Below, piece after piece: positions 8,334 to 16,916 of a DNA stretch of 64,000 bases. The position numbers and the translations under genes were made by a program. Under the pieces are notes generated by a model. That model worked only from the letters and a program-made list of their open reading frames with translations. It did not search any database and was not told the origin of the DNA. This DNA is from Ruegeria marisrubri (GTDB taxonomy: Bacteria > Pseudomonadota > Alphaproteobacteria > Rhodobacterales > Rhodobacteraceae): assembly GCF_001507595.1 (NCBI RefSeq), contig NZ_LQBQ01000012.1:186001-250000 (forward strand). The letters run 5' to 3'. Within the stretch, counting starts at the first letter, position 1. Every line of letters begins with the position of its first letter.

Positions 8334-8681
8334 GATATGTCCCTCCTAAGGATCGAAACGATTTCTACCTCGGCGTCGTTCGGAACCATCTCTCACTTCG
8401 GTCCTTTTCCGTCGCGGTATGGAAGTATGATTGCCTGCCGCCCGTGGCAGGATTTTGGCCAAAACTGGATTTTTTCGCCCATGGCTGAAATTTTGGCGCT
8501 GAATTTGAATAAGTAGTTGGTTTTGAATGAAAAAAAATCATGGCGCATTTCCCCTTCGAGTTGGGGGCGATGCAATTTGGTATCAAATGCGGCAAAACTG
8601 CCCCATTCTTTGGCGTTTTGCTGGTGTTGAGCGGCAGAATTTCAGACAAATCCTTCCAAAACATGAAGGTGAGGCGAGCAA
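8334..8681. other. Divergent intergenic region between pilin and transglycosylase genes
   Basis: This 348-base gap holds no convincing gene. It is more AT rich than its surroundings and must carry the promoter of the pilin/tad cluster and that of the lytic transglycosylase. Two palindromes stand out: TTTTGGCCAAAA (8453-8464) and CCTGCC-N6-GGCAGG (8434-8451). A 99-codon minus-strand frame across it has no family resemblance and no ribosome site. Confidence 0.6.
8434..8464. promoter_or_regulatory. Two adjacent palindromes upstream of the pilin genes
   Basis: CCTGCC-N6-GGCAGG at 8434-8451 abuts the perfect 12-bp palindrome TTTTGGCCAAAA at 8453-8464. They lie 100-130 bases upstream of the first pilin start, suited to an operator pair. 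The regulator is unknown. Confidence 0.4.
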
Positions 8682-9551
8682 ATGAATCTCCGGAACGCGT
8701 TGCTACGTGCTGGCGTGCTGGCGTTTCTGGTCGCGGGGCTTGTTCCAGTTCTTGCGACCGAAGCCGCGTCAGGCGGTGCGTACAAGAGAATCAAGGCGCC
8801 CAAGCCGGGCGCGCGGCCCAAGGTAACGGTTCAGATAACCCCCGAGGAACATGCTGCGAAGCCTTTCGCGCCCAGCACGGGGAAGAAAATCGACCGCCCC
8901 GTGGTCGCATCCCTGCCTGCGGTGGCGGCACAACCGGATGGCTCGATTACGCGTTCTTCGGCAACCAGGCTGGGTCGGTACGGAGATTTCTGGGCTAGGA
9001 TTTCTCCGGACATGGCAAGCGCCGGGGCAGGCCGGCTGGAAACTGCAATCAGCGCCGTGTCCAGCGTCGGGGTGGCCGCTCCGCGGCTGCAGACCCTTCA
9101 GAATATCGCGCGTGAAAGGGGAATCGACATTCTCCGCGCCACGATTGGAACCAATGTGTCGCCCGCCCTGGTTCTGGCCGTCATTTCGGTCGAATCCGCG
9201 GGACGCGCTGACGCTGTCAGCAAGGCCGGGGCCAAAGGTTTGATGCAGCTGATGCCGGCGACCGCCAAACGCTTTGGTGTAAAGGACAGCCTGAAACCGG
9301 AACAAAACATCGCCGGAGGGGTCAAGTATCTCGACTGGCTGATGAAGGAGTTCAACCGCGACCCGATCCTCGTTCTCGCCGGATACAATGCCGGGGAAGG
9401 GGCCGTGCGCGAGCATCGGGGCGTGCCGCCCTATGCCGAAACCCGTGATTATGTGCCAAAGGTGTTGGCGGCCTTTCAGGTGGCGCGGGCCTTGTGCGCC
9501 ACGCCGCCCGAGCTGATCTCGGACGGTTGCGTGTTTCAGACCATGAAATGA
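8682..9551 (+). CDS. Lytic transglycosylase (SLT domain)
   Basis: Periplasmic murein lyase of 289 residues. A signal peptide (MNLRNALLRAGVLAFLVAGLVPVLATEA) is followed by a Pro/Ala-rich linker to about residue 140 and a C-terminal SLT domain. The catalytic Glu is E171 in VISVESAGR; the family boxes GLMQLMPATAKRFGV and VLAGYNAGEGAV are complete. GAGG precedes the ATG by 8 bases. It is divergent from the tad cluster; such enzymes can open the wall for envelope machines, but a link to the pilus is only suggested by position. Confidence 0.92.
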   Translation: MNLRNALLRAGVLAFLVAGLVPVLATEAASGGAYKRIKAPKPGARPKVTVQITPEEHAAKPFAPSTGKKIDRPVVASLPAVAAQPDGSITRSSATRLGRYGDFWARISPDMASAGAGRLETAISAVSSVGVAAPRLQTLQNIARERGIDILRATIGTNVSPALVLAVISVESAGRADAVSKAGAKGLMQLMPATAKRFGVKDSLKPEQNIAGGVKYLDWLMKEFNRDPILVLAGYNAGEGAVREHRGVPPYAETRDYVPKVLAAFQVARALCATPPELISDGCVFQTMK

Positions 9552-9578
9552 AAAAGGCCCGCCATCAAAAGGCGGGCC
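9551..9578 (-). terminator. Rho-independent terminator after scoB
   Basis: GGCCCGCC / GGCGGGCC stem (9556-9578) with a 7-base loop, followed on the minus strand by TTTTT. It ends the scoAB operon and, read from the other side, may also stop the convergent transglycosylase transcript. Confidence 0.85.
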
Positions 9579-9600
9579 CATTCATCAGATGTGACTCAGA

Positions 9601-10227
9601 TCAATCGACGATGGTCGCCTCGGTTGCGGCGCGCATCTCTTCCTCGGTGACGCCGTCGGCCAGTTCGACGATCTTCAGGCCGCCTTCGACAACGTCCAGC
9701 ACGCCCAAGTTGGTGATGATGCGGTCAACGACGCCCTTGCCGGTCAGCGGCAGGGTGCATTCCCTGAGCACCTTGGACTGGCCATGCTTGTTGGTGTGGT
9801 CCATCACGACGATCACTCGGCCGACGCCGGCGACCAGGTCCATCGCGCCGCCCATGCCCTTGACCAGCTTGCCCGGAATCATCCAGTTCGCGAGGTCGCC
9901 TTTTTCATCGACTTCCATGGCGCCCAGAATCGCCGCTGCGATCTTGCCGCCGCGGATCATGGCAAACGAAGTTGCGCTGTCGAAATAAGCGGTGCGGGCC
10001 AGTTCGGTGATCGTCTGCTTGCCGGCGTTGATCAGGTCGGGGTCTTCTTCGCCCTCATAGGGGAAGGGGCCCATGCCCAGCATGCCGTTCTCGGATTGCA
10101 GGGTGATGTCCTTGTCACCCACATAGTTCGCCACCAGCGTCGGAATGCCGATGCCGAGGTTCACATACATGCCGTCTTCAAGCTCTTCCGCCGCGCGCGC
10201 GGCCATCTGGTTGCGATCCCAAGGCAT
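9601..10227 (-). CDS. scoB: 3-oxoacid CoA-transferase, subunit B
   Basis: Beta subunit of succinyl-CoA:3-ketoacid CoA-transferase (or acetate/acetoacetate relative), 208 residues, which moves CoA between succinate and acetoacetate in ketone-body use. The catalytic Glu is E46 in LQSENGMLG, and the glycine-rich NLGIGIPTLVANYV segment at residues 23-36 is typical. GAGGAGG precedes the ATG. The gene starts 3 bases after scoA, forming a two-gene operon closed by a terminator. Exact acceptor and donor cannot be fixed from sequence. Confidence 0.93.
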   Translation of the reverse strand: MPWDRNQMAARAAEELEDGMYVNLGIGIPTLVANYVGDKDITLQSENGMLGMGPFPYEGEEDPDLINAGKQTITELARTAYFDSATSFAMIRGGKIAAAILGAMEVDEKGDLANWMIPGKLVKGMGGAMDLVAGVGRVIVVMDHTNKHGQSKVLRECTLPLTGKGVVDRIITNLGVLDVVEGGLKIVELADGVTEEEMRAATEATIVD

Positions 10228-10230
10228 GGT

Positions 10231-10935
10231 TCAGGCCTCCTCACGTTTGCGGGTGGTGCGCTGTTCGATGCGCTTTTCGTGCTCACCCTGAATGATGCGA
10301 TGCACATAGATGCCGGGCAGGTGGATGCAGTCGGGGTCCAGCGAGCCGCGCGGCACGATCTCTTCCACTTCGGCCACGCAGATCTTGCCGCAGGTCGCCG
10401 CCGGCACGTTGAAGTTGCGTGCGGTCTTGCGGAAGATCAGGTTGCCGGTGTCGTCGGCCTTCCATGCCTTGATGATGGCGAGGTCTGCAAAGATCCCCTC
10501 TTCGAGGATGTAGGTCTCGCCGTTGAACTCCTTGTGTTCCTTGCCTTCGGCGATGACGGTGCCCACGCCGGTCTTGGTGTAGAAGCCCGGAATGCCTGCG
10601 CCGCCGGCGCGCATGCGCTCGGCCAGGGTGCCCTGCGGGTTGAATTCCAGCTCCAGTTCCCCGGACAGGTACTGGCGCATGAATTCCGCGTTTTCGCCCA
10701 CGTAGGAGCTGATCATTTTCTTGACCTGCCGGGTCTGCAGCAGGATGCCGATGCCGAAATCGTCGACGCCCGCGTTGTTGGACGCAAAGGTCAGATCCTT
10801 GGTGCCGGCGTCCTTGATCGCCTGAAGCAGCAACTCCGGGATGCCGCACAAGCCGAAGCCGCCGGCCGCGATGAACATGCCGTCGAACAGCAGCCCGTCG
10901 AGCGCCTCTGTGGCGTTGGCATAGACTTTGTTCAT
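10231..10935 (-). CDS. scoA: 3-oxoacid CoA-transferase, subunit A
   Basis: Alpha subunit partner of the scoB product, 234 residues from MNKVYANATEALDGLLFDG. The CoA-binding motif FIAAGGFGLCGIPE and the conserved SNNAGVDDFGIG segment are present. I chose the ATG at 10935 because GGGGGAG lies about 7 bases upstream; an upstream in-frame ATG at 10950 lacks a site. It is the first gene of the operon and its 3' end is 3 bases from scoB. Confidence 0.93.
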   Translation of the reverse strand: MNKVYANATEALDGLLFDGMFIAAGGFGLCGIPELLLQAIKDAGTKDLTFASNNAGVDDFGIGILLQTRQVKKMISSYVGENAEFMRQYLSGELELEFNPQGTLAERMRAGGAGIPGFYTKTGVGTVIAEGKEHKEFNGETYILEEGIFADLAIIKAWKADDTGNLIFRKTARNFNVPAATCGKICVAEVEEIVPRGSLDPDCIHLPGIYVHRIIQGEHEKRIEQRTTRKREEA

Positions 10936-11034
10936 GGAAAACTCCCCCAATGACTTGGTGATGGCGCAGGTTGTGCCGCCACGTCACGGTGAAGTCAATG
11001 AAAGCACGCAGGGCTTGGTATTTCTACCTAATGG

Positions 11035-11063
11035 AAAAGGTCCGGTTCTTGGCCGGACCTTTT
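11035..11063 (-). terminator. Rho-independent terminator after topA
   Basis: AAAAGGTCCGG / CCGGACCTTTT, a perfect 11-bp stem with a 7-base loop, 6 bases past the topA stop. Because the stem carries A and T ends it should work in both directions, separating topA from scoA. Confidence 0.85.
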
Positions 11064-11068
11064 CGACT

Positions 11069-13696
11069 TTAATCAGCTTTGGCTTTCTTGGTGGTCTTTT
11101 TCGCCGCCGTCTTCCGTTTTGCCGGCGCCTTTTTCCGGGTGCCTTTCTTGGCCGCCTTCTCGGCGATCAGTTCAAGCGCCATTTCCATGGTCACGTCGGC
11201 AGGTTCGACCCCTTTGGGTAGGGTGGCGTTGATCTTTTCCCATTTCACATAGGGCCCATAGCGACCGTCCAGAACCTGGATCGCGCCCCCATCGGGATGC
11301 TCGCCCAGTTCCTTCAGCGGCTTGGCCGCTGCCTGCCCGCGCCGCCCGGGATTGGCGCGCTTTTCCGCCAACAGCTCGACCGCGCGGTTCATCCCGATCT
11401 CGAACACGTCGTTGGGATCCTTGAGATTGACATAGACCGGCTTTGCCTCATCCGGCAGCTGGTGCATGACATAAGGACCGAACCGCCCGAAATTGGCGCT
11501 GATCATGCCGCCCTCGGGGTGCTCGCCGATCTCGCGTGGCAGGCTGAGAAGGGTCAGCGCCTTCTCAAGGTCCATGTCATCCTTGCTCCAGCCCTTCGGC
11601 AAGGAAGCGCGCGGCGGTTTCTTGTTCTCGGGCGTGGCTTCGCCGCGCTGAACATAGGGACCGAACCGGCCGGATTTCAGCCAGATCTCGTCCTCTCCAT
11701 CCATGCCCAGCAGACGTTCCTCGCCCTCGGCGCCCTCACCGGCGATGGGGCGGGTATAGGTGCATTCGGGATAGTTCCCGCAGCCCACGAACCCGCCGGT
11801 CCGCGAGGTTTTCAGGTGCAGCCTGCCAACGCCACATTTCGGACAGATGCGCGGGTCCGAGCCGTCTTCCCGCGGCGGGTAGAGTTGCGGCGCCAGCGCC
11901 TCGTCCAGCTTTTCCAGAACTTCCGAGATGCGCAATTCGGATGTCTCCGCGATCGCAGCCGAGAAATCGCGCCAGAACTTGCTTAGCAGATCCTTGTAAT
12001 CGCGGCTGCCCGCGCTGACCTCGTCAAGCTGCTCTTCCAGCTTTGCCGTGAACTCATAGCCCACGTACTGACGGAAGAAGTTCAGCAAGAAGATGGTGAC
12101 GATCCGGCCTTTCTCTTCGGGGATCAGGCGGTTCTTGTCCTTTCGGACATAGCCCCGGTCCTGGATCGTGGTCACGATCGAGGCATAGGTCGAGGGGCGG
12201 CCGATTCCCAGTTCTTCCATCCGCTTGACCAGCGTCGCCTCGGTATAGCGTGGCGGGGGCTGGGTGTGGTGTTGCAGGGCCAGAACCGCTTCGTTTTCGG
12301 ACAGGATCGCCTGCGCGTCATTAGACCGGGCCTTTTCGGCCTGGTCCTTGAACGATTGCTTGGCAAAGACGGCTTTCTCGCCCTGCATGATCTGGGGCAG
12401 ACGCTTGTCGTCCTCGTCGGCCACGTCGTCGCGGCCTTCTTCGTAAACGCGCATGAAACCGTCGAACAGAACGACCTGACCGGTCGCGCGCAGGCCGACC
12501 TGGCCGTCGTCGCTGCCGATTTCCACGGTCGTGCGCTCCAGGCGCGCGGCTGCCATCTGGCAGGCGATGGTGCGCTTCCAGATCAGATCATACAGCTTGC
12601 GCTGGTCATCGTCGGTGAGCTTGAGCGAGGCCGCATCCCGTGTCATGTCCGTTGGCCGGATGCATTCGTGGGCTTCCTGCGCGTTCTTGGCCTTGTTCTT
12701 GTACATGCGTGGGCTGTCGGGCACGTATTCCGCGCCATAGCGGTTCTTGATCGCCTCGCGGGTCGCCATCACCGCCTCGGGCGCCATGTCGATGCCGTCG
12801 GTTCGCATGTAAGTGATGTATCCCGCCTCGTAGAGACGCTGGGCCGCGCTCATGGTCTGGCGCGCGCCCATGCCGAATTTGCGGCTGGCCTCCTGCTGCA
12901 GGGTCGAGGTCATGAACGGGGCGCTGGGGTTGCGCGCGGCCGGCTTGGCCTCAACCGAGGTCACGCTCAGCGCGCGGCTGGTGATTGCCTGTACCGCGAG
13001 TTCCGCCTGCGTGGCGTTGGCGATGTCGTGCTTGTCGAGCTTCTTGCCCGCCAGCGTGACCAGCCGCGCCTCGTAGGTCTGGCCGCGTGGCGTTTCGAAC
13101 AGCGCCTTGACCGACCAGTATTCGACCGGCTTGAACGCCTCGATCTCCATTTCGCGTTCGACGATGAGGCGCAGGCAGACCGACTGTACCCGACCCGCCG
13201 ACTTGGCACCGGGCAGTTTGCGCCACAGAACCGGGCTGAGGTTGAAGCCCACAAGGTAGTCCAGGGCGCGGCGGGCCAGATAGGCCTCGACCAGCGGCAT
13301 GTCCACCTCGCGCGGGTTTTTCATGGCCTGCGCGACGGCGTCCTTGGTGATCGCGTTGAAGGTGACGCGGCTGACCTCGGTATCCTTCTTGATCGAGCGC
13401 CGCTTGGTCAGCGCCTCCTGCAGGTGCCAACTGATCGCCTCGCCCTCGCGATCGGGGTCGGTGGCGAGGATCAGCGCGTTGTCTTCCTTGAGCGCGTCGG
13501 CGATCGCCTTCACGTGCTTTCGGCTGTCCGGGCTGATTTCCCAGGTCATGGAGAAATCATGCTCGGGATCGACCGATCCGTCCTTGGCCGGCAGGTCGCG
13601 GACATGGCCATACGAGGCCAAAACCTTGTAGTCGGAACCAAGATATTTGTTGATCGTTTTTGCCTTGGCTGGGGATTCTACAACGACTACAGGCAT
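11069..13696 (-). CDS. topA: DNA topoisomerase I
   Basis: Type IA topoisomerase that relaxes negative supercoils; 875 residues. The TOPRIM domain starts at VVVESPAKAKTI and holds E7 and the acidic triad D80-P-D82-R-E84. The active-site Tyr is Y296 in ITYMRTDG. The central gate domains are followed by one four-Cys zinc ribbon (CPKCGVGRLHLKTSRTGGF...CGNYPEC, about 590-615), several repeated glycine-rich TOPRIM C-terminal modules (GRFGPYVQRG, GRFGPYVMHQ, GRYGPYVKWE) and a Lys-rich tail ending KKTTKKAKAD. Complete and typical for alphaproteobacteria. It lies 234 bases downstream of dprA, an association common in the group. Confidence 0.97.
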   Translation of the reverse strand: MPVVVVESPAKAKTINKYLGSDYKVLASYGHVRDLPAKDGSVDPEHDFSMTWEISPDSRKHVKAIADALKEDNALILATDPDREGEAISWHLQEALTKRRSIKKDTEVSRVTFNAITKDAVAQAMKNPREVDMPLVEAYLARRALDYLVGFNLSPVLWRKLPGAKSAGRVQSVCLRLIVEREMEIEAFKPVEYWSVKALFETPRGQTYEARLVTLAGKKLDKHDIANATQAELAVQAITSRALSVTSVEAKPAARNPSAPFMTSTLQQEASRKFGMGARQTMSAAQRLYEAGYITYMRTDGIDMAPEAVMATREAIKNRYGAEYVPDSPRMYKNKAKNAQEAHECIRPTDMTRDAASLKLTDDDQRKLYDLIWKRTIACQMAAARLERTTVEIGSDDGQVGLRATGQVVLFDGFMRVYEEGRDDVADEDDKRLPQIMQGEKAVFAKQSFKDQAEKARSNDAQAILSENEAVLALQHHTQPPPRYTEATLVKRMEELGIGRPSTYASIVTTIQDRGYVRKDKNRLIPEEKGRIVTIFLLNFFRQYVGYEFTAKLEEQLDEVSAGSRDYKDLLSKFWRDFSAAIAETSELRISEVLEKLDEALAPQLYPPREDGSDPRICPKCGVGRLHLKTSRTGGFVGCGNYPECTYTRPIAGEGAEGEERLLGMDGEDEIWLKSGRFGPYVQRGEATPENKKPPRASLPKGWSKDDMDLEKALTLLSLPREIGEHPEGGMISANFGRFGPYVMHQLPDEAKPVYVNLKDPNDVFEIGMNRAVELLAEKRANPGRRGQAAAKPLKELGEHPDGGAIQVLDGRYGPYVKWEKINATLPKGVEPADVTMEMALELIAEKAAKKGTRKKAPAKRKTAAKKTTKKAKAD

Positions 13697-13930
13697 TTAA
13701 GGGAAATCCTCGTGCAACGGGCTGGGCGCTTTCTATGGGCGTGCAACATGTGGAGCACAAGGGCCGATTGTCAATCCGTTCAATTCGGGATCCGAAACAA
13801 GGCGCAAAACTAGCCCCTTTTTCCGTTCGCCGGCCTTTCCCGACACGCCTGAACGGGCTTCGGCAGGGGATTCGAAACCGCAACACCGGTTCAACGCTTC
13901 GGGGAAAAACGCGAACCTTTTTCGCACGCC

Positions 13931-15082
13931 TCAACCAACCCGTGACAGCAACCCACCGGCCTGCCGGAGAATTTTCCCGTCCAGTTCCAGATCGACCAGA
14001 GCCGGCCCGACTTCACCCGCGCTGGCGGCCAGGTCGCGGATCAGTTGGTCTTCGGCCAAGGGCGATGGCCCCAACCGCTCGAGAATCCGGGCGTGCAGCT
14101 TTTCGGCGGTTTGCGCCGTGGTTTGTCTGGGAAACGGCGAAACGCTGTTTGTTGAACTTTCCCGAGGTTCTCGAGGGGTTTCCGTCTTTTGCGGCGGCAG
14201 GGCATCAATCACATCCTGAGCATCGCGGACAAGAATGGCGCCGTCGCGGATCAGCATGTTGCACCCCGCCGCGCGCGCATCAAAAGGGTGGCCCGGAACG
14301 GCCAGAACCTCGCGCCCCTGATCCAGGGCGTCCCGTGCAGTGATCAGGCTGCCCGATCTGGCAGCAGCCTCCACGACGACAACCGCCTGCGCCAACCCCG
14401 AGATGATGCGGTTGCGGCGCGGAAAATGGCGGGCCTGCGGCACCGTCCCCAAGGGCTGTTCCGACAGCCTCAGACCTCTTTCCGCGATTCTCTCTGCCAG
14501 TTTCATGTTTTCGGCCGGATAGATCACGTCCACGCCCCCGGCCATGACTGCAACCGTTCCGCTATCCAGCGCGGCCAGATGGGCCGAGGTGTCTATTCCC
14601 CGGGCGAGGCCGGACACCACGACATAGCCTTGCTCACCAAGGTCACGGGCCAAAGACCGCGCCATGCGCGAGCCCAGGGAAGAACAGTTTCTTGCCCCGA
14701 CGAGTGCGATCACGGGGCGCTTCAACAGGTTGGGGTCGCCGATCGCCCAAAGCATCGGAGGAGCGTCCTGCAAATCCACAAGCGCGGGCGGAAAATCGGC
14801 GTCGCCCAGGCACAAGAGCCGCGCATTGACGGCCCTTGCGGCCCTGAGCTCAGCTTCGACAATGCCGGGCGGACATGTTTCATAGTCCTCGATCCCGGCG
14901 GCGCGCGCCATTTCAGGCAGCGCGGCCAGCGCGTTCTGCGCCGTGCCATGTTCGCGCAGCAACCGGCGGAACGTCGCCGGGCCAACCTTTCGCGAACGCA
15001 ACAGACGGAGCCACGAAAACCGTTCTTCTTCCGTGGTGGGTGGGAGTGGGGGGTGATTGGAAGAAAGCTGTTCCTCGGTCAT
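13931..15082 (-). CDS. dprA: DNA-processing protein DprA
   Basis: Single-strand DNA-binding protein that loads RecA during natural transformation; 383 residues. An N-terminal HhH-like region (about 20-90) precedes the Rossmann DprA fold (about 110-310) with IALVGARNCSSLG, GYVVVSGLARGIDT and FPRRNRIISGLAQAVVVVEA. A C-terminal winged-helix DprA domain (about 330-383) follows a Ser/Thr/Pro linker. All core motifs are intact. It precedes topA on the same strand. No other competence gene is in the window, so activity in transformation is not shown. Confidence 0.94.
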   Translation of the reverse strand: MTEEQLSSNHPPLPPTTEEERFSWLRLLRSRKVGPATFRRLLREHGTAQNALAALPEMARAAGIEDYETCPPGIVEAELRAARAVNARLLCLGDADFPPALVDLQDAPPMLWAIGDPNLLKRPVIALVGARNCSSLGSRMARSLARDLGEQGYVVVSGLARGIDTSAHLAALDSGTVAVMAGGVDVIYPAENMKLAERIAERGLRLSEQPLGTVPQARHFPRRNRIISGLAQAVVVVEAAARSGSLITARDALDQGREVLAVPGHPFDARAAGCNMLIRDGAILVRDAQDVIDALPPQKTETPREPRESSTNSVSPFPRQTTAQTAEKLHARILERLGPSPLAEDQLIRDLAASAGEVGPALVDLELDGKILRQAGGLLSRVG

Positions 15083-15320
15083 CCGGTGCTCCGCCTGTTG
15101 GCAAGACCGGTTTACGCAAGCCCCGGTTAACGGCGCGTGAATCGAGAAAAATTAGCCGGGCATTTTCCGAAGAATTTTCTCGCCTGCGCGTAGGGTTTTG
15201 ACAAAATTGACTTTTATCCAGGTCGGTTGCGCCGGGCCTTCGAGGTCGATGGCCCAGGCTATGCGAATCGCTGATTTCGCAGGTCGAGTCTGCGCTTTTC
15301 TGAACGGCGAGAAATATGGT

Positions 15321-16742
15321 TCAGGCGGCCGAGCCACCGACCGTCAGGCCATCCATCAGTACGGTCGGCTGCCCGACGCCAACCGGAACCCACTGACCGT
15401 CCTTGCCGCAATTGCCCATTCCCGGATCCAGCTCCATGTCATTGCCCAACCCGCGAATCCGTTTCAGCGCCGACGGTCCGTCGCCGATCAAGGTCGCACC
15501 CTTGACCGGAGCGCCGATCTTGCCGTTCTGAACGCGATAGGCCTCGGTGCAGGAAAAGACGAACTTGCCGTTTGTGATGTCGACCTGACCGCCGCCGAAA
15601 CCGACGGCCCAGATGCCGTCCTTTATGTCGGCCACCAGCGCCGCCGGGTCGGCGTCTCCTCCCAGCATGATCGTGTTGGTCATGCGCGGCATGGGCTTGT
15701 GCGCGAAGCTCTGCCGCCGACCGTTGCCGGTGGAAACCGTGCCCATCAGCCGGGCGTTCTGGCGGTCCTGCATGAAGCCTGTCAGGATGCCGTCCTCGAT
15801 CAGGACAGTGCGCGAACTCGGGGTGCCCTCGTCGTCCACCGTGATCGAACCGCGGCGATCGGGGATCGTGCCGTCGTCCAGAACCGTGACGCCCCTGGAG
15901 GCGATCCGTTGTCCCATCAGCCCGGCAAAGGCCGAGCTGCCCTTGCGGTTGAAGTCGCCTTCCAGCCCGTGCCCGATCGCCTCGTGCAACAGGATTCCGG
16001 GCCAGCCGGGGCCGAGCGCAACTTCCATGACACCAGCCGGGGCAGGGACGGCTTCGAGGTTCACCAACGCGATGCGCAGCGCCTCTTTGGCTTTAGCCTG
16101 CCAATCGGCCGGATCGATCAGGCCATCCAGCCCGATGCGGCCGCCACCGCCGGCCGATCCGCTTTCACGACGACCGTTCTGTTCGACGATCACCGAGACG
16201 TTCAGCCGCGTCATAGGCCGCACATCCCGGACATGAACCCCGTCCGGGCGCAGAATCTCGACCTCCTGAAGGGATGCGGCAAGCGTTGCGCTCACCTGCA
16301 CCACCCGCGGGTCCAGGTCGCGGGAAAAGGCGTCGATCTCTCGTAGGGTCTCGATCTTGACCGGAAAGCTGGCTGAGTCGATCGGATCATCGTCGCCATA
16401 TAGTCGCGTGTTGGTCGGCCGCGGAGCATCCGCCAGCGTGCCGCCGCCATCGCCAACCGCCAGACGCGCCGTTTCAGCCGCCCGTTTCAGCGCCGGAATC
16501 GAAACATCGGTGGAATGCGCATACCCGGCCACTTCGCCCTGAACGGCACGCAGGCCGAACCCTTCGGATGCGTCGTAGGAGGCGCTGCGCAGGCGGCCAT
16601 CGTCGAACACCAGCGCCTCGGATTTCCGCCGCTCGACGAACAATTCGCCATCCTCGGCCCCGGTCGTGGCTGCCTGCAGAACGGCAAGCGCCTCATCGCG
16701 CGGAAGCGTTGTTTCGAAGGGGCGAAACGGGTCTTGGGGCAT
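15321..16742 (-). CDS. tldD: Metalloprotease TldD
   Basis: Subunit of the TldD/TldE (PmbA) metallopeptidase, which degrades unfolded peptides and processes small peptides; 473 residues. The zinc-binding motif HEAIGHGLEGD has H253, E254 and H258. I chose the ATG at 16742 (MPQDPFRPFE) because AAAGG lies 7 bases before it; 19 further in-frame codons upstream would run into the FNR-box region and lack a site. It is divergent from coxB with 174 bases between the starts. No tldE is in the window, so the partner is encoded elsewhere. Confidence 0.93.
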   Translation of the reverse strand: MPQDPFRPFETTLPRDEALAVLQAATTGAEDGELFVERRKSEALVFDDGRLRSASYDASEGFGLRAVQGEVAGYAHSTDVSIPALKRAAETARLAVGDGGGTLADAPRPTNTRLYGDDDPIDSASFPVKIETLREIDAFSRDLDPRVVQVSATLAASLQEVEILRPDGVHVRDVRPMTRLNVSVIVEQNGRRESGSAGGGGRIGLDGLIDPADWQAKAKEALRIALVNLEAVPAPAGVMEVALGPGWPGILLHEAIGHGLEGDFNRKGSSAFAGLMGQRIASRGVTVLDDGTIPDRRGSITVDDEGTPSSRTVLIEDGILTGFMQDRQNARLMGTVSTGNGRRQSFAHKPMPRMTNTIMLGGDADPAALVADIKDGIWAVGFGGGQVDITNGKFVFSCTEAYRVQNGKIGAPVKGATLIGDGPSALKRIRGLGNDMELDPGMGNCGKDGQWVPVGVGQPTVLMDGLTVGGSAA

Positions 16743-16759
16743 GCAGCAGGCCTTTCGGA

Positions 16760-16775
16760 TTTGATCCAGATCAAA
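16760..16775. promoter_or_regulatory. FNR-type (FnrL) binding site
   Basis: TTTGATCCAGATCAAA contains an exact match to the FNR/FnrL consensus TTGAT-N4-ATCAA (16761-16774) and is a perfect 7-bp inverted repeat. It lies 18 bases upstream of tldD and 142 bases upstream of coxB. Oxygen control of the aa3 oxidase operon, of tldD, or of both is the likely meaning. The consensus is established for FNR proteins; the target gene is inference. Confidence 0.75.
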
Positions 16776-16786
16776 AAAGCGTCCGT

Positions 16787-16816
16787 TTGACGCAAGCATT
16801 TTGCTTTATCTAGCAT
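16787..16816 (+). promoter_or_regulatory. Candidate sigma-70 type promoter of coxB
   Basis: TTGACG (16787-16792) and TAGCAT (16811-16816) are separated by 18 bases. Transcription from here would give a leader of about 95 bases containing the palindrome CCCTGCAGGG (16878-16887). The FNR box would be centred near -55. Alphaproteobacterial promoters are poorly predictable, so this is tentative. Confidence 0.35.
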
Positions 16817-16916
16817 CCGGAATATGATTTTAAACACAGCCAAAGACAACGGGAGGGGTGTGACCTGATTCACGTCCCCCTGCAGGGACGCAGAGATCAA
16901 ACGATCAGGACAGAAA

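Noticed and set aside
8365-8664. 99-codon minus-strand frame upstream of the pilin gene
   Set aside because: It lies in the expected promoter and leader region, has no ribosome site and resembles no protein family.
15152-15337. 61-codon minus-strand frame between dprA and tldD
   Set aside because: It overlaps the end of tldD, lacks a ribosome site and shows no membrane, signal or family pattern.
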